From NCBI GenBank assembly GCA_022457155.1, contig JAJGOT010001024.1, positions 37,185 to 101,184 of the forward strand: 64,000 nucleotides of DNA. Direction: 5' to 3'. The translations under genes were made by a program, and so were the position numbers. Positions 20,288 to 30,338 of this stretch are shown piece by piece. The first letter of the stretch is position 1. Each line of letters begins with the position of its first letter. Under the pieces are notes generated by a model. That model saw nothing but the letters and a program-made list of their open reading frames with translations, searched no databases and was not told the DNA's origin. The stretch is from Cladopsammia gracilis. Taxonomy: Eukaryota; Cnidaria; Anthozoa; Scleractinia; Dendrophylliidae.

Positions 20288-20774
20288 TTGCTTCAAGTAT
20301 TTGAAAGTCGGTGAAGCTAAATGTTACAGTTTTGTTAATGTTCAAGTTAATTTACATGTAAAAACACATGTATGGAATGTCAATAAATGTTGTTATCGTT
20401 GGTTTTTAGTGCCTATCACAAGCTATATTGCTTTTTATTTAACGTTAAGATCACGAGCCCGAGGGCGTGTAGATCATTTGTTCATATCTTTCAGCAAAAA
20501 ATGGCTGGGTAAAAAAGGTCAAAAGAGCATGAGCGTGCGATTGTGTTACATCAGCAAATAAAAGAAAAACAGTGGAATAATCAACCAGGGATCTAAAGCG
20601 GATTTCATATACAATACACGCTTGGTATTACTAAAAAGTTTGTGGAAAAGATGCAACAATTTTTATCGATTACGAACAGGGAAGTTGTTATAAGTGTTTC
20701 AGCGAGCTCTTTAATATCTTTTGGTGTTTCCGCTTCGTAAAAGGGCACGTTAATTCAGTTTCGATAAAATTCGA

Positions 20775-20930
20775 TGTAATCGATAAAATCGATAGCCCTA
20801 ATTGGAAAATCGATAATTATCGAATACTCACAACGAAATCCTTTATCGATTTTTATCGAATTTCGAAAAAATTAATCGATTTTTATCGATTGTTATCGAA
20901 TGCTATCGATTATCGATATTATCGATTGAC
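20775..20930. promoter_or_regulatory. Right subterminal ATCGAT array (9 sites)
   Basis: Exact ATCGAT at 20779, 20788, 20809, 20845, 20875, 20885, 20905, 20912 and 20921, plus several TATCGAA variants. It is a counterpart of the left array and includes a shared CGA(A)TACTCACA segment in the same orientation (17447 and 20820). Confidence 0.75.
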
Positions 20931-20939
20931 TACGCCGGG

Positions 20940-20946
20940 ATAGAGA
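20940..20946. repeat. Right 7-bp target-site duplication
   Basis: ATAGAGA, identical to 17327-17333. Confidence 0.85.
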
Positions 20947-21925
20947 GCGGCAAAATTATTGTCTGAAAGATTTTACGTTTGAGAGGTTCAGATTGCAGCA
21001 CATACAGCTGAGCCGTTAGAAACGAAGCATACAGAGCCAAGCGGTAAAGTGGTCCATGGCACAAAAAGGCAGGTTTCAATGATGTCCATTGTGGCTCCAC
21101 TGAAAGGATACGTTTATTTTTAAGTGCTGTTTATGCCACCGCAGGTAGTAATAGTAAGAAAAGAATACCCGTTGGATGAATACTCGAGAGTAAGCAGCTC
21201 TCTAATCTGTCCAATTGCAGCCTATATACTCTCCAAACTTTACAGTATATAATAGGTATCCCTTAGAATATATATACTCGAAGACATAATTTTTGCCCAA
21301 AAACAAATTTGCGTTGTCATCTTCAGGACCTTGCTTGTATGAACGCGGGTCGATAAACGGTACAGTATATTTGTATCAAATACGTATTCTGGATCATTTG
21401 GAACGTATTTACGCATCTTTTTCCAAGCTAGCGATGCACACACAGCAAAAATTTACTTTTCTCTTTGCGTTAACTTTGGGCACAAGTCGGGATTTTAATG
21501 TTTTCTTATCGCATGAGAACTAATAGATTGGAGGTCCGATGATCGGATTTCACCGTGAATTTGAGCCAAAATCTACATTTCTTGAATCAGTTTTTCACCC
21601 TCTATATATTAATTATATTTGAAGCCCCCAAAACGTTCAAATCACGTTTACCGCTGATTTCACCGATTTTTCATATCCAAAACACATCACGTTCAGTCAC
21701 TTAGGGGGTCTATCTATTTCAAGTAATAATGCAAAGCGCTTTTAGATTGGCTCAAAGTGTTAAACGTTGAAATGTTTAAGTGCCTAAGTAATTAAGATCG
21801 ATTATTTCGAGGAAATTTGCTTTGATTCTGCGAAAAATATCGATCGCTTTAAGTTCTTAGTCTCGGTAAAGTAAGCATCCTTGCTCCGGGCAATCAGTGA
21901 CGAATACATTCTTTGTTTGGCGGCA
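20947..21925. other. Non-coding sequence, nothing recognised
   Basis: No domain, splice-bounded exon or paired inverted repeat that I can support. Short frames only. Confidence 0.4.
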
Positions 21926-21929
21926 AACT

Positions 21930-22229
21930 TTAACATTCGTGCATTTTGCAAGAGTCAATCATCATGTGTTTAATCAGGGAATGAGCGCCGTTTATAACGG
22001 TGATTCTATCAGCTGCCGCATATCCAGCACCGTCTGCTAATTTCTGCACTTGAAATTGTACTTCAAAATAAGCATTGTACCAATCGTAAAATGCCGATCT
22101 GTCATTAATTGTAAATTTGTAACCATTTTTAGTTTGGTGTTGAGCATTAGCTGGTGCTCTGATTGCATCATCCAGCTGGAAGCGCACTAATTCATTTCTC
22201 TGAAGATATTCACTCGATCTAAAAGCCAT
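21930..22229 (-). pseudogene. N-terminal fragment of a Polinton-like virus capsid-type protein
   Basis: Begins with ATG and stays open for about 95 codons. The sequence around YDWYNAYFEVQFQVQKLADG and DRITVINGAHSLIKHMMI has the look of the N-terminal part of double-jelly-roll major capsid proteins of Polinton-like viruses and Mavericks. The similarity then stops and a TAA follows at once, so the gene is truncated near 21945. Its ATG lies one base after the stop of the preceding small basic ORF. This is compact, intronless, virus-style spacing, unlike host genes here. Assignment is from recognition of the family pattern, not from a search. Confidence 0.55.
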
Positions 22230-22230
22230 T

Positions 22231-22632
22231 TTATATTATACTATTTTCTTTTCTTTTTCGAATGCTCCGAATTCCCTGCCCAGATATTAATCTGTTCAAT
22301 ATATCATCAGCACTCTCTCCGAAGGAGCTCTCTCCGAAGGAGCTCTCGCTGGGGCGGACCGGGGATGACGCAGGGGCTGGCCGTGATTGTGTTGGTTGTT
22401 TTTTCTTTCTCGGGCCGCCATGGCGGCCCGGTCTCATATTTCCCAGTTTTTTCATTATCAGATCACCAGATTTTTCAGATATTTTTTTGCCTATTTTATC
22501 TCCAGCGTGAGAAATACCTGATTCCAATGCTTTTTTCGCAACGGGTTTCGCGAATTTCTTGAAAACTGCGGGATGCTCTGTTTGGCCACTTATTTTGAAT
22601 TTCGCGGCATTCTTTGGGCCAAACTCAGTCAA
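22231..22632 (-). CDS. Small basic Polinton-like virus protein (core-peptide-like)
   Basis: An open frame of 133 codons ending one base before the capsid-type ATG. It is Lys/Ala-rich with an amphipathic helix (KKALESGISHAGDKIGKK), a basic and Pro-rich centre (MRPGRHGGPRKKKQPT) and duplicated SSFGE units. Small basic proteins of this kind precede capsid genes in Polintons and adenovirus-like elements and are thought to condense DNA or line capsids. There is no in-frame ATG upstream of the basic region: the frame opens at TTG. The first 22 codons (22568-22632) lie inside the satellite unit that continues beyond. The original start is therefore lost or replaced. Confidence 0.45.
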   Translation of the reverse strand: MTEFGPKNAAKFKISGQTEHPAVFKKFAKPVAKKALESGISHAGDKIGKKISEKSGDLIMKKLGNMRPGRHGGPRKKKQPTQSRPAPASSPVRPSESSFGESSFGESADDILNRLISGQGIRSIRKRKENSII

Positions 22633-25600
22633 CGTATGCCTCGTGAATGTCCCGACATGCTTGTGACTTCACCAACACCTTCATTTCCACGTAACGCACA
22701 CAAACGCAGCCTCTGGTGGGTCTTAACGTAACCTCTGAAACACCGTTTTTCACCCTGTCACTACCATACTGTGTTCCGGGCGGGAAGCTCTGTATGGCCA
22801 CTTTTGTTGGATTTCCCGGCATTCTTTGGGCTAAACTCAGTCAACGTATGCCTCTTAAATGTACCGACATGCTTTGTGACTTCACCACACCTTCATTTCC
22901 ACGTAACGCACACAAACGCAGCCTCTGGTAGTTCTTCTCGTAACCTCTGAAACACTGTTTTTCACCATGTCAGTACCATGCCGTGTTCCGGGCGGGAAGC
23001 TCTGTTTGGCCCCTTTTGTTGAATTGTCCGGCAATCTTTGGGACAAACTCAGTCAACGTATGCCTCTTGAATGTCCCGACATGCTTTGTGCCTTCACCAA
23101 CACCTTCATTTCCACGTAACGCACACAAACGCAGCCTCTGGTGGGTCTTCTCGTAACCTCTGAAACACCGTTTTTCACCCTGTCACTACCATACTGTGTT
23201 CCGGGCGGGAAGCTCTGTATGGCCACTTTTGTTGGATTTCCCGGCATTCTTTGGGCTAAACTCAGTCAACGTATGCCTCTTAAATGTACCGACATGCTTT
23301 GTGACTTCACCACACCTTCATTTCCACGTAACGCACACAAACGCAGCCTCTGGTAGTTCTTCTCGTAACCTCTGAAACACTGTTTTTCACCATGTCAGTA
23401 CCATGCCGTGTTCCGGGCGGGAAGCTCTGTTTGGCCCCTTTTGTTGAATTGTCCGGCAATCTTTGGGACAAACTCAGTCAACGTATGCCCCTTGAATGCC
23501 TCGACTTACTTCGTGACTTCACTAGCACCTTCATTTTCACGTATCGCACGCAAACGCAGCCTCTGGTGGGTCTTCTCGTAACCTCTGAAACATCGTTTCT
23601 TACCCTGTCACCACCACACTGTGGTCCGGGCGGAAAGCTCTGTTTGGCCACTTATTTTGAATTTCCCGGCATTCTTTGGGCCAAACTCAGTCAACGTATG
23701 CCTCTTGAATGTCCCGACATGCTTGTGACTTCACCAACACCTTCATTTCCACGTAACGCACACAAACGCAGCCTCTGGTGGGTCTTCTCGTAACCTCTGA
23801 AACACCGTTTCTTACCCTGTCACTAAAACACTGTGGTCCGTGCGGGAAGCTCTGTTTGGCCCCTTTTGTTGAATTTCCCGGCATTCTTTGGGCCAAACTC
23901 AGTGAACGTATGCCTCTTAAATGTCCCGACATGCTTGTGACTTCACCAACACCTTCATTTTTACGTATCGCACACAAACGCAGCCTCTTGTGTGTCTTCT
24001 CGTAACCTCTGAAACATCGTTTTTCACCCTGTCACTACCATACTGTGGTCCAGGCGGGAAGGTATGTTTGGCCACTTTTGTTTCATTTCCCGGCATTCTT
24101 TGGGCCAAACTCAGTCAACGTATGCCCGCTGAATGTCTCGACATACTTCGTGACTTCACTAGCACCTTCATTTTCACGTATCGCACACAAACGCAGCCTC
24201 TGGTGGGTCTTCTCGTAACCTCTGAAACATCTTTTCTTACCCTGTCACTACCACACTGTGGTCCGGGCGGGAAGCTCTGTTTGGCCCCTTTTGTTGAATT
24301 TCCCGGCATTCTTTGGGCCAGACTCAGTGAACGTATGACTCTTGAATGTCTCAATATAGTTCTTTATTTCACTAGCACTGTCAATTTCACGTTTCGCACA
24401 CAAACGCAGCCTCTGGTGGGTCTTCTCGTAACCTCTGAAACACCGTTTCTCACCCTGTCACTACCATACTATGTTCCGGGCGGGAAGCTCTGTTTGGCCA
24501 CTTTTGTTGGATTTCCCGGCATTCTTTGGGCTAAACTCAGTCAACGTATGCCTCTTAAATGTACCGACATGCTTTGTGACTTCACCAACACCTTCATTTC
24601 CACGTGACGCACTCAAACGCAGCCTCTGGAAGGTCTTCTCCTAACCTCTGAATCACCGTTTTTCACCATGTCACTACCATACAGTGGTACGGGCGGGAAG
24701 CTCTGTTTGGCCCCTTTTGTTGAATTGTCCGGCATTCATTGGGCCAAACTCAGTCAACGTGTGCCTCTTGAATGTCCCGACATGCTTTGTGACTTCACCA
24801 ACACCTTCATTTCCACGTAACGCACACAAACGCAGCCTCTCGTGGGTCTTCTCGTAACCTCTGAAACACCGTTTTTCACCCTGTCACTACAATACTGTGG
24901 TCCGGGCGGGAAGCTCTGTTTGGCCCCTTTTGTTGAATTTCCCGGCATTGTTTGGGCCATACTCAGTCAACGTATGCCCCTTGAATGTCTCGAGTTACTT
25001 CGTGACTTCACTAGCACCTTCATTTTCACGTATCGCACACAAACGCAGCCTCTGGTGGGTCTTCTCGTAACCTCTGAAACATCGTTTCTTACTCTGTCAG
25101 TACCACACCGTGGTCCGTTCGGGAAGCCCTGTTTGGCCACCTTTGTTGAATTTCCCGGCATTCTTTGGGCCAAACGCAGTCAACGTATGCCCCTTGAATG
25201 TCCCGACGTGCTTGTGACTTCACCAACACCTTCATTTCCACGTAACGCATACAAACGCAGCCTCTTGTGGGTCTTCTCGTAACCTCTGAAACACCTTTTT
25301 TTCCCTGTCACTACCATACTGTGGTCCGGGCAGGAAGCTCTGTTTGGCCACTTTTGTTGAATTTCCTGGCATTCTTGTGCATTCCCGGCATTCTCTCATT
25401 CCCGACATGCTTGTGGCTTCACCAACACCTTCATTTCCACGTAACGCACACAAACGCAGCCTCTGGTGGGTCTTCTCGTAACCTCTCAAACACCGTTTCT
25501 TACCCTGTCACTACCACACCGTGGTCCGTGCGGGAAGCTCTGTTTCTCCCCTTTTGTTGAATTTCCCGGCATTCTTTGGGCCAAACTGAGTCAACGTATG

Positions 25601-25985
25601 CCCTTTGAATGTCTCGACCTTCTTCGTGACTTCACTAGCACCTTCATTTTCACGTATCGCACACAAACGCAGCCTCTGGTGGGTCTTCTCGTAACCTCTG
25701 AAACATCGTTTCTTATCCTGTCACTACCCACTATTTCCACGTAACACACACAAACGCAGCCTCTGCTGGGTCTTCTCGTAACCTCTGGAACACCGTTTCT
25801 TACCCTGTCACTACAACACTGTGGTCCGGGCGGGAAGCTCTGTTTGGCCCCTTTTGTTGAATTTCCCGGCATTCTTTGGGCCAAACTCAATCAACGTATG
25901 CCCCTTGAATGTCTCGACATAGTTCGTTACTTCACTAGCACCTTCATTTTCACGTATCGCACACAAACACAGCCTCAGGTGGGTC
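22568..25985. repeat. Satellite array of about 16 copies of a 212-bp unit
   Basis: The anchor AACGTATG recurs at 22631, 22843, 23055, 23268, 23480, 23693, 23905, 24117, 24330, 24543, 24756 (as AACGTGTG), 24969 and 25182, a period of 212-213 bp. The array then degenerates, with a shortened unit near 25330-25400 and a partial unit near 25735. Two consecutive dimers (22640-23060 and 23065-23485) are almost identical, so there is a 425-bp higher-order repeat. Open frames of up to 228 codons inside are periodic by-products. All six frames drift, and no frame is conserved across all copies. Confidence 0.95.
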
Positions 25986-27519
25986 TGTTACGCCACAAAA
26001 TGTAATAATTGACGCAAAATGTAATAGTAACCCAAAATGTAATAACTTTTGACGCAAAATGTAATAGTAACCCAAAATGTAATAACTTTTGACTCAAAAT
26101 GTAATAAACTAAAGTAACGCAAAATGTAATAACTTCAGTTTTACAAACGCCACCTATCAATCAAGTTGTACACGTCATCGATCACGTGACTAGATCGAAA
26201 ATCGCTTATATCTCCGTTTCAATTATACAAGTCAACGTATTAACCAGAAACACTTGGCAACCATATTGAAGAGAGTAAGAAGCCCCTTCCAGCAAAGTAT
26301 AAGTTGGATATCGAGCGTTTGCCGAGCGATGAAGATAAACCTGGAACCTTCGAAGTAACGAACAGAAAGCTATATCAAAATGGCTACAAAAGGATTAAGA
26401 ACGGCAATAAAAATAACACCAAACACCGTAAGTTCACATTGTCTCCTTCTATGCATATAGTAAGGTCTGAGAAGTCGAAATCTCTGAGCTTTCCTGGGAG
26501 AGGGGGGTGAATCGGTCTACGGATCTCAGGACTGCGGATTCAGAGCAAAATTTTAACGGATTTTGGGATCATGTCCTGCAAATGCAGCATATTTATCCAT
26601 TTTCGGGCCCCAGATTTTGGTTTTTGTTAATTACAAAGTTCAGGTGGTGAATTTCAACCCTCTTTAGAAATTTGTTTTGTTTTTATTTTCATGGCCGAAA
26701 CGTTTTGCTAAAACACAATCTCATACAAGGCTACTGTAAAATAATTCGTGGTTTCGGATTTGTGAATTTTATTTTTGTGGATCAACGGATTCAAGTACAA
26801 ATGGATTGGTGGATTTGTGTACCCTTATTCACTTCCCTCCTGAGAGCAATGATCAGAAATAGAGCCCACATTCGTGGCAGTTATTCTCGTTTGTCTGTGT
26901 TGCGAAATGACTCGAAACCAAGTGAAAGGTGTTTAAGTCAACAGGTAAACCCGTCTCGCGGTTAACATAGCCTGTGACGCAGTCTAGGTTAACAAACATA
27001 GATCAATAAACCGGCTGAAACAAAATGGCTGGCTGGTTTTTCATAAAGTCAATTTACTGGAAGAAATAAGTTTTTCTACATGCGATCCTCGTTCCTTTTT
27101 TTTACCACAAAATGTTGCGTTGTATAATAAAACGGAAATAGTAGATTTTTCTTCGATCTAGTCATGTGATCGATGACGTGTACAGCTTGATTGATAGGTG
27201 GCGTTTTTCGTTTCCAAGTATAGATGTTCATATGTGTACTGCCCCATTGAACTAGGACAAAACTGAAGTTATTACATTTTGCGTCAAATTCATTATATTT
27301 TGCGTTACTTTAGTTTATTACATTTTGCGTCAAAAGTTATTACATTTTGGGTTACCGAGTTTATTACATTTTGCGTCAAAAGTTATTACATTTTGGGTTA
27401 CTATTACATTTTGCGTCAAAAGTTATTACATTTTGGGTTACTATTACATTTTGCGTCAATTATTACATTTTGGGTTACTATTACATTTTGCGTCAATTAT
27501 TACATTTTGTGGCGTAACA
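25986..27519. mobile_element. DNA transposon or MITE with long repetitive inverted ends
   Basis: The left end TGTTACGCCACAAAATGTAA mirrors the right end TTACATTTTGTGGCGTAACA. Each end is built from tandem copies of (GACG/ACCC)CAAAATGTAATA. Inside these, a second mirrored block (CACCTATCAATCAAG, then GTACACGTCATCGATCACGT near 26152-26190) matches 27160-27200 in reverse. The total inverted ends exceed 200 bp per side, with different repeat numbers. The interior of about 950 bp has short frames only. No clear target duplication. Confidence 0.85.
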
Positions 27520-27634
27520 ACATCACCCAAAAAATAGGAAATTCACCCAAAAAGTCGAAAAATCACCCGCACTGTAGGGATATCTCCCAAAAAGTCGGCG
27601 AAATTTAGACATTGTACCATTGAACCATGATATT

Positions 27635-27950
27635 GACCCAAAATCTAGGCTCAACCCCTTTGGAAAAATCTAAGATAGCCTTCAACGAAGTTTGACATCT
27701 CCAAACAGGGTCACGATGACCTTCTGACCACTGTAAAACATCACCAAACTTCATTTCCAAGTTCATTTTGACCATACACAAACTTAGAAGAAATTTGAAA
27801 TTTTGACCCAAAATGTTGGGACAAGCCCTTTGGAATAAAATCCAACATGGCCGCCAACCGAGTTTGACATCTCCAAATATGGTCAAGATGACCTTGTGAC
27901 CACTGTAAAACATCACCAAACTTCATTTCCAGGTCCATTTTGACCATAAT
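27635..27950. repeat. Two-copy tandem repeat of about 170 bp
   Basis: GACCCAAAAT(C/G)T ... AGTTTGACATCTCCAAA ... GACCACTGTAAAACATCACC ... CATTTTGACCATA occurs from 27635 and again from 27805. Antisense frames across it are shadows of the repeat. Confidence 0.85.
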
Positions 27951-28470
27951 GCTGTTGCATGGTCGTTTAACGCTATAAAAAGAGTAAAATTACGGAGCAA
28001 CAAAAAACTTGTACTCACTGCAAGAAAGACTTCGTGAAAAGGGACGTCATGAAGTGATCACCCAAATGTCATATAATAAACTCAAACGAAAAAAAATCAA
28101 AAAATCAGGGTTTTATCGTATTCAGACTTGTTAGACATTGTTGGAAAGCTCATGAAATAAGCAACAACATTAGTAAGGTTTGGTGTCCATTGCGTGGGAA
28201 CTACGTCATGTCGCGGTCACCGAAACCTCCCTACTTGCTGGTTTACTTCCCTACACTTTGGTTGATGTTTGTACACTATGGTTGATTTTCCTACAATAAA
28301 CATTTTAAATTTCTTTGAGACTTTTATACTTGTAAAGTGTCCAGAAATGATGTATGGCGCCATTTAGGCGTGTTTGGAAGCATTCTAGACGTGTTTTGAA
28401 TATTTAAAAGTTTGTCTGATGGCCATGTTGGATTTTTGGCAGTGGTTGACCTCCCTACTTTTTGTTTTTT
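27951..28470. other. Non-coding sequence, nothing recognised
   Basis: No supported feature. Confidence 0.4.
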
Positions 28471-28479
28471 CCCCTACAC

Positions 28480-29195
28480 TTTTTTTCAAAAGTTATTCCA
28501 CAATAATCTTTACCAAGATATTTTTTACCCTCAACCGCTGTCTGAAAATCACCCAGGATAGTGTCTGTTTCGACCAGTAAGATATGATTCAAACCAGGCC
28601 AACGTTTGAGATCTAACTCCATAAAACGCAAGTTTCTGGAGGAGAATAGAATGGTCCATGGTGTCAAAAGCTTATTTTAGTTCTGAAAATATCACACCAT
28701 TCAGGAGAGATTTATCTATATTCTTAATCCACTCATTTGTTTCCTCCAATAAGGTGGTTTCTGTTAAAAACCCTGGTCTGAATCCTGATTGCGACTCCGT
28801 TAAAAGTTTATTTTCATTTAGATAGCCATAAAACTAATTGAATATAACTCTTTCAATCAGTTTACTGACAACAGGTAAAACTGAAATTGGCCTGTAATTA
28901 TTAGGATCAGCCTTGTCACCATCTTTAAAAACTGGGGAGACTCTAGCATGTTTCCATTCATCCGGTACAATTCCAGTAACAATTGAAAGATTGATTATGA
29001 AAGTCAAAGAATAAGTGATTATAGGTGCAGCTTCTTTCAAGAGGCGCATCGCTATATTGTCAAGCCCACTAGCCTTGTTTAAAGGTAGCTTGTTGATGAG
29101 ACTAAAAATGTCTGCATAAGTTGTTTGTTTGAGAGTTTGGGTGCTTTTGAGTTTTGGGGTGTTCTGGCTTCTGGTGCTGTTAGATGTCAGGGCAA
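28480..29195 (-). pseudogene. Broken LINE reverse transcriptase fragment
   Basis: Minus-strand translation shows ordered RT pieces: LPLNKASGLDNIAMRLLKEA, NNYRPISVLPVVSKLIER, ESQSGFRPGF and [18 protein letters not shown]. Stops fall after VIFN and just before AFDTMD. The catalytic YADD part and the endonuclease are absent. Old 5'- and 3'-truncated copy. Confidence 0.8.
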
Positions 29196-29402
29196 GTATA
29201 TTACAACCATATGGCCGCCAGATTCCCCATAACTAAACCGATAGGAGTGCGGGTGAGACCGGTGAGAATAGATTACTAAGCAGTGCTCCCCTCTAGTTTT
29301 TAAACGATTATGAATCTATTGATAAGGTGAATAACAAAACAACCTTATTCGTATTTTGGTATTTTAATAAAATGTTCAAATATCTGCCCTTAATACAAAT
29401 GC

Positions 29403-29590
29403 TAAATCAATCAATCTTTATTTGCCCCAATAATGTTATTCACAAAGATGCTATATTATAGTGTCTTGAAAGGAGCAGGAGCCCTCAACAAACCCTCCTA
29501 GGCTTTACGGGGAGAGCTCCTGTTACAAAGTTGATACTACATTTCAAAAAAAAAAAAAAAAAAAGAAAAGAATACATATGGCTGTAAATA
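29403..29590 (-). pseudogene. LINE 3' UTR fragment with ATTG tail
   Basis: On the minus strand this ends AAATAAAGATTGATTGATT, a tandem-tailed LINE terminus. The preceding UTR has GGAGCTCTCCCCGTAAAGCC. An A-run of 18 lies at 29547-29564. No ORF remains. Confidence 0.55.
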
Positions 29591-29810
29591 ATCAAAAGTG
29601 TACAATCTTATGAATTTCAGTACAATATATTCCGACATAAGATACAAGGCAATGTCGAATAAGAGATGTTTATTTTTTTATTTTATAAGAGATGTCCAAT
29701 ATTTTCGCCACAACCCGGGCAGAAGGGTTATAATATAATTAGTAACGTCTAAACCTATGGAAAGACTTACAATGGTCACTTTTAGGATATCTGCTACCTC
29801 AAATAAATAC

Positions 29811-30338
29811 TCAGAACTTCTTCAGTACTTTGACAGCCTCGCTGTCAAAAATCGATTCAATTACGATAAATCTCAGTTTAAAATCTTCGAAGGCTTTTTT
29901 ATAAGAAGCATTTTTCTTAAATATTAATTGCTGTATTTTCTCTTTATCAATTCTAGGATTTAGGAAGTACCTGTAATCAAAGTTTCCTTTTACAAAAAAA
30001 TCACTCCTAATTTTTGTTTCTGGTGCACCCATACTCAACTGAATAGCATGACTTTCCCCATCGATTTGCATGACAATATCCCACCCAGTCGCCATCTCGC
30101 CCATAAACATACGTGGCTCTTCACTGATCTGATCAGGGTAAGATCTGCCTTTGACAGACTCGACACCTAAAGGGAAAAAGGGCACCTCCAGGGATTCTCT
30201 GATTAACTTGGTTGACTTCTTGTCATAAACGAAGTAGTCTAATTCGCTTATGGTTGGAAACTTTGCTTTACAAAGCAACTCGAACAGGTTACCAACAACA
30301 GCTTGAGATGGAATCGGTAAATTGTGCACTTCTCTCAT
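29811..30338 (-). CDS. Terminal exon: restriction-nuclease-like domain
   Basis: Last exon of the NTPase gene (175 codons and stop), after acceptor ATTTCTTTAG at 30339. The order NLFELLCKAKF (E20), WDIVMQIDG (D87) and HAIQLSMG (Q100) resembles a PD-(D/E)XK nuclease variant with Q in place of the second acidic residue, as in Crinkler-type effector domains. A Lys-rich C-terminus follows. AATAAA on the minus strand lies about 130 bases downstream (about 29680). Catalytic activity is not assured from this pattern. Confidence 0.5.
   Translation of the reverse strand: MREVHNLPIPSQAVVGNLFELLCKAKFPTISELDYFVYDKKSTKLIRESLEVPFFPLGVESVKGRSYPDQISEEPRMFMGEMATGWDIVMQIDGESHAIQLSMGAPETKIRSDFFVKGNFDYRYFLNPRIDKEKIQQLIFKKNASYKKAFEDFKLRFIVIESIFDSEAVKVLKKF

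Larger units (their letters stand above)
17334..20939. mobile_element. 3606-bp DNA transposon carrying a CUT-homeodomain gene and a SAP-like gene
   Basis: The ends are perfect 21-bp inverted repeats starting CCCGGCGTAGTCAATCGATA, and the similarity continues imperfectly beyond them. A 7-bp direct duplication, ATAGAGA, flanks both ends, so this is an inserted unit. Each subterminal region is an array of ATCGAT words (13 exact copies in 17347-17534 and 9 in 20779-20926). Two genes lie head to head inside: a four-exon CUT-homeodomain gene on minus (19128-17698) and a SAP-like gene on plus (19103 onward). No DDE/D, tyrosine-recombinase or HUH catalytic domain was recognised. A 7-bp duplication does not fit Tc1/mariner (2), TTAA families (4) or typical hAT (8). 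It may be a new superfamily, or a non-autonomous element that carries captured genes. Confidence 0.88.

Noticed and set aside
22600..25990. Many open frames of 60-228 codons on both strands, apparently a gene family of repeats
   Set aside because: They follow the 212-bp satellite period (not a multiple of 3 in every copy), change frame from unit to unit and occur on both strands. They are by-products of the repeat.
22600..25990. CRISPR-like array
   Set aside because: The repeat unit is 212 bp with no unique spacers, and the context is an animal genome.
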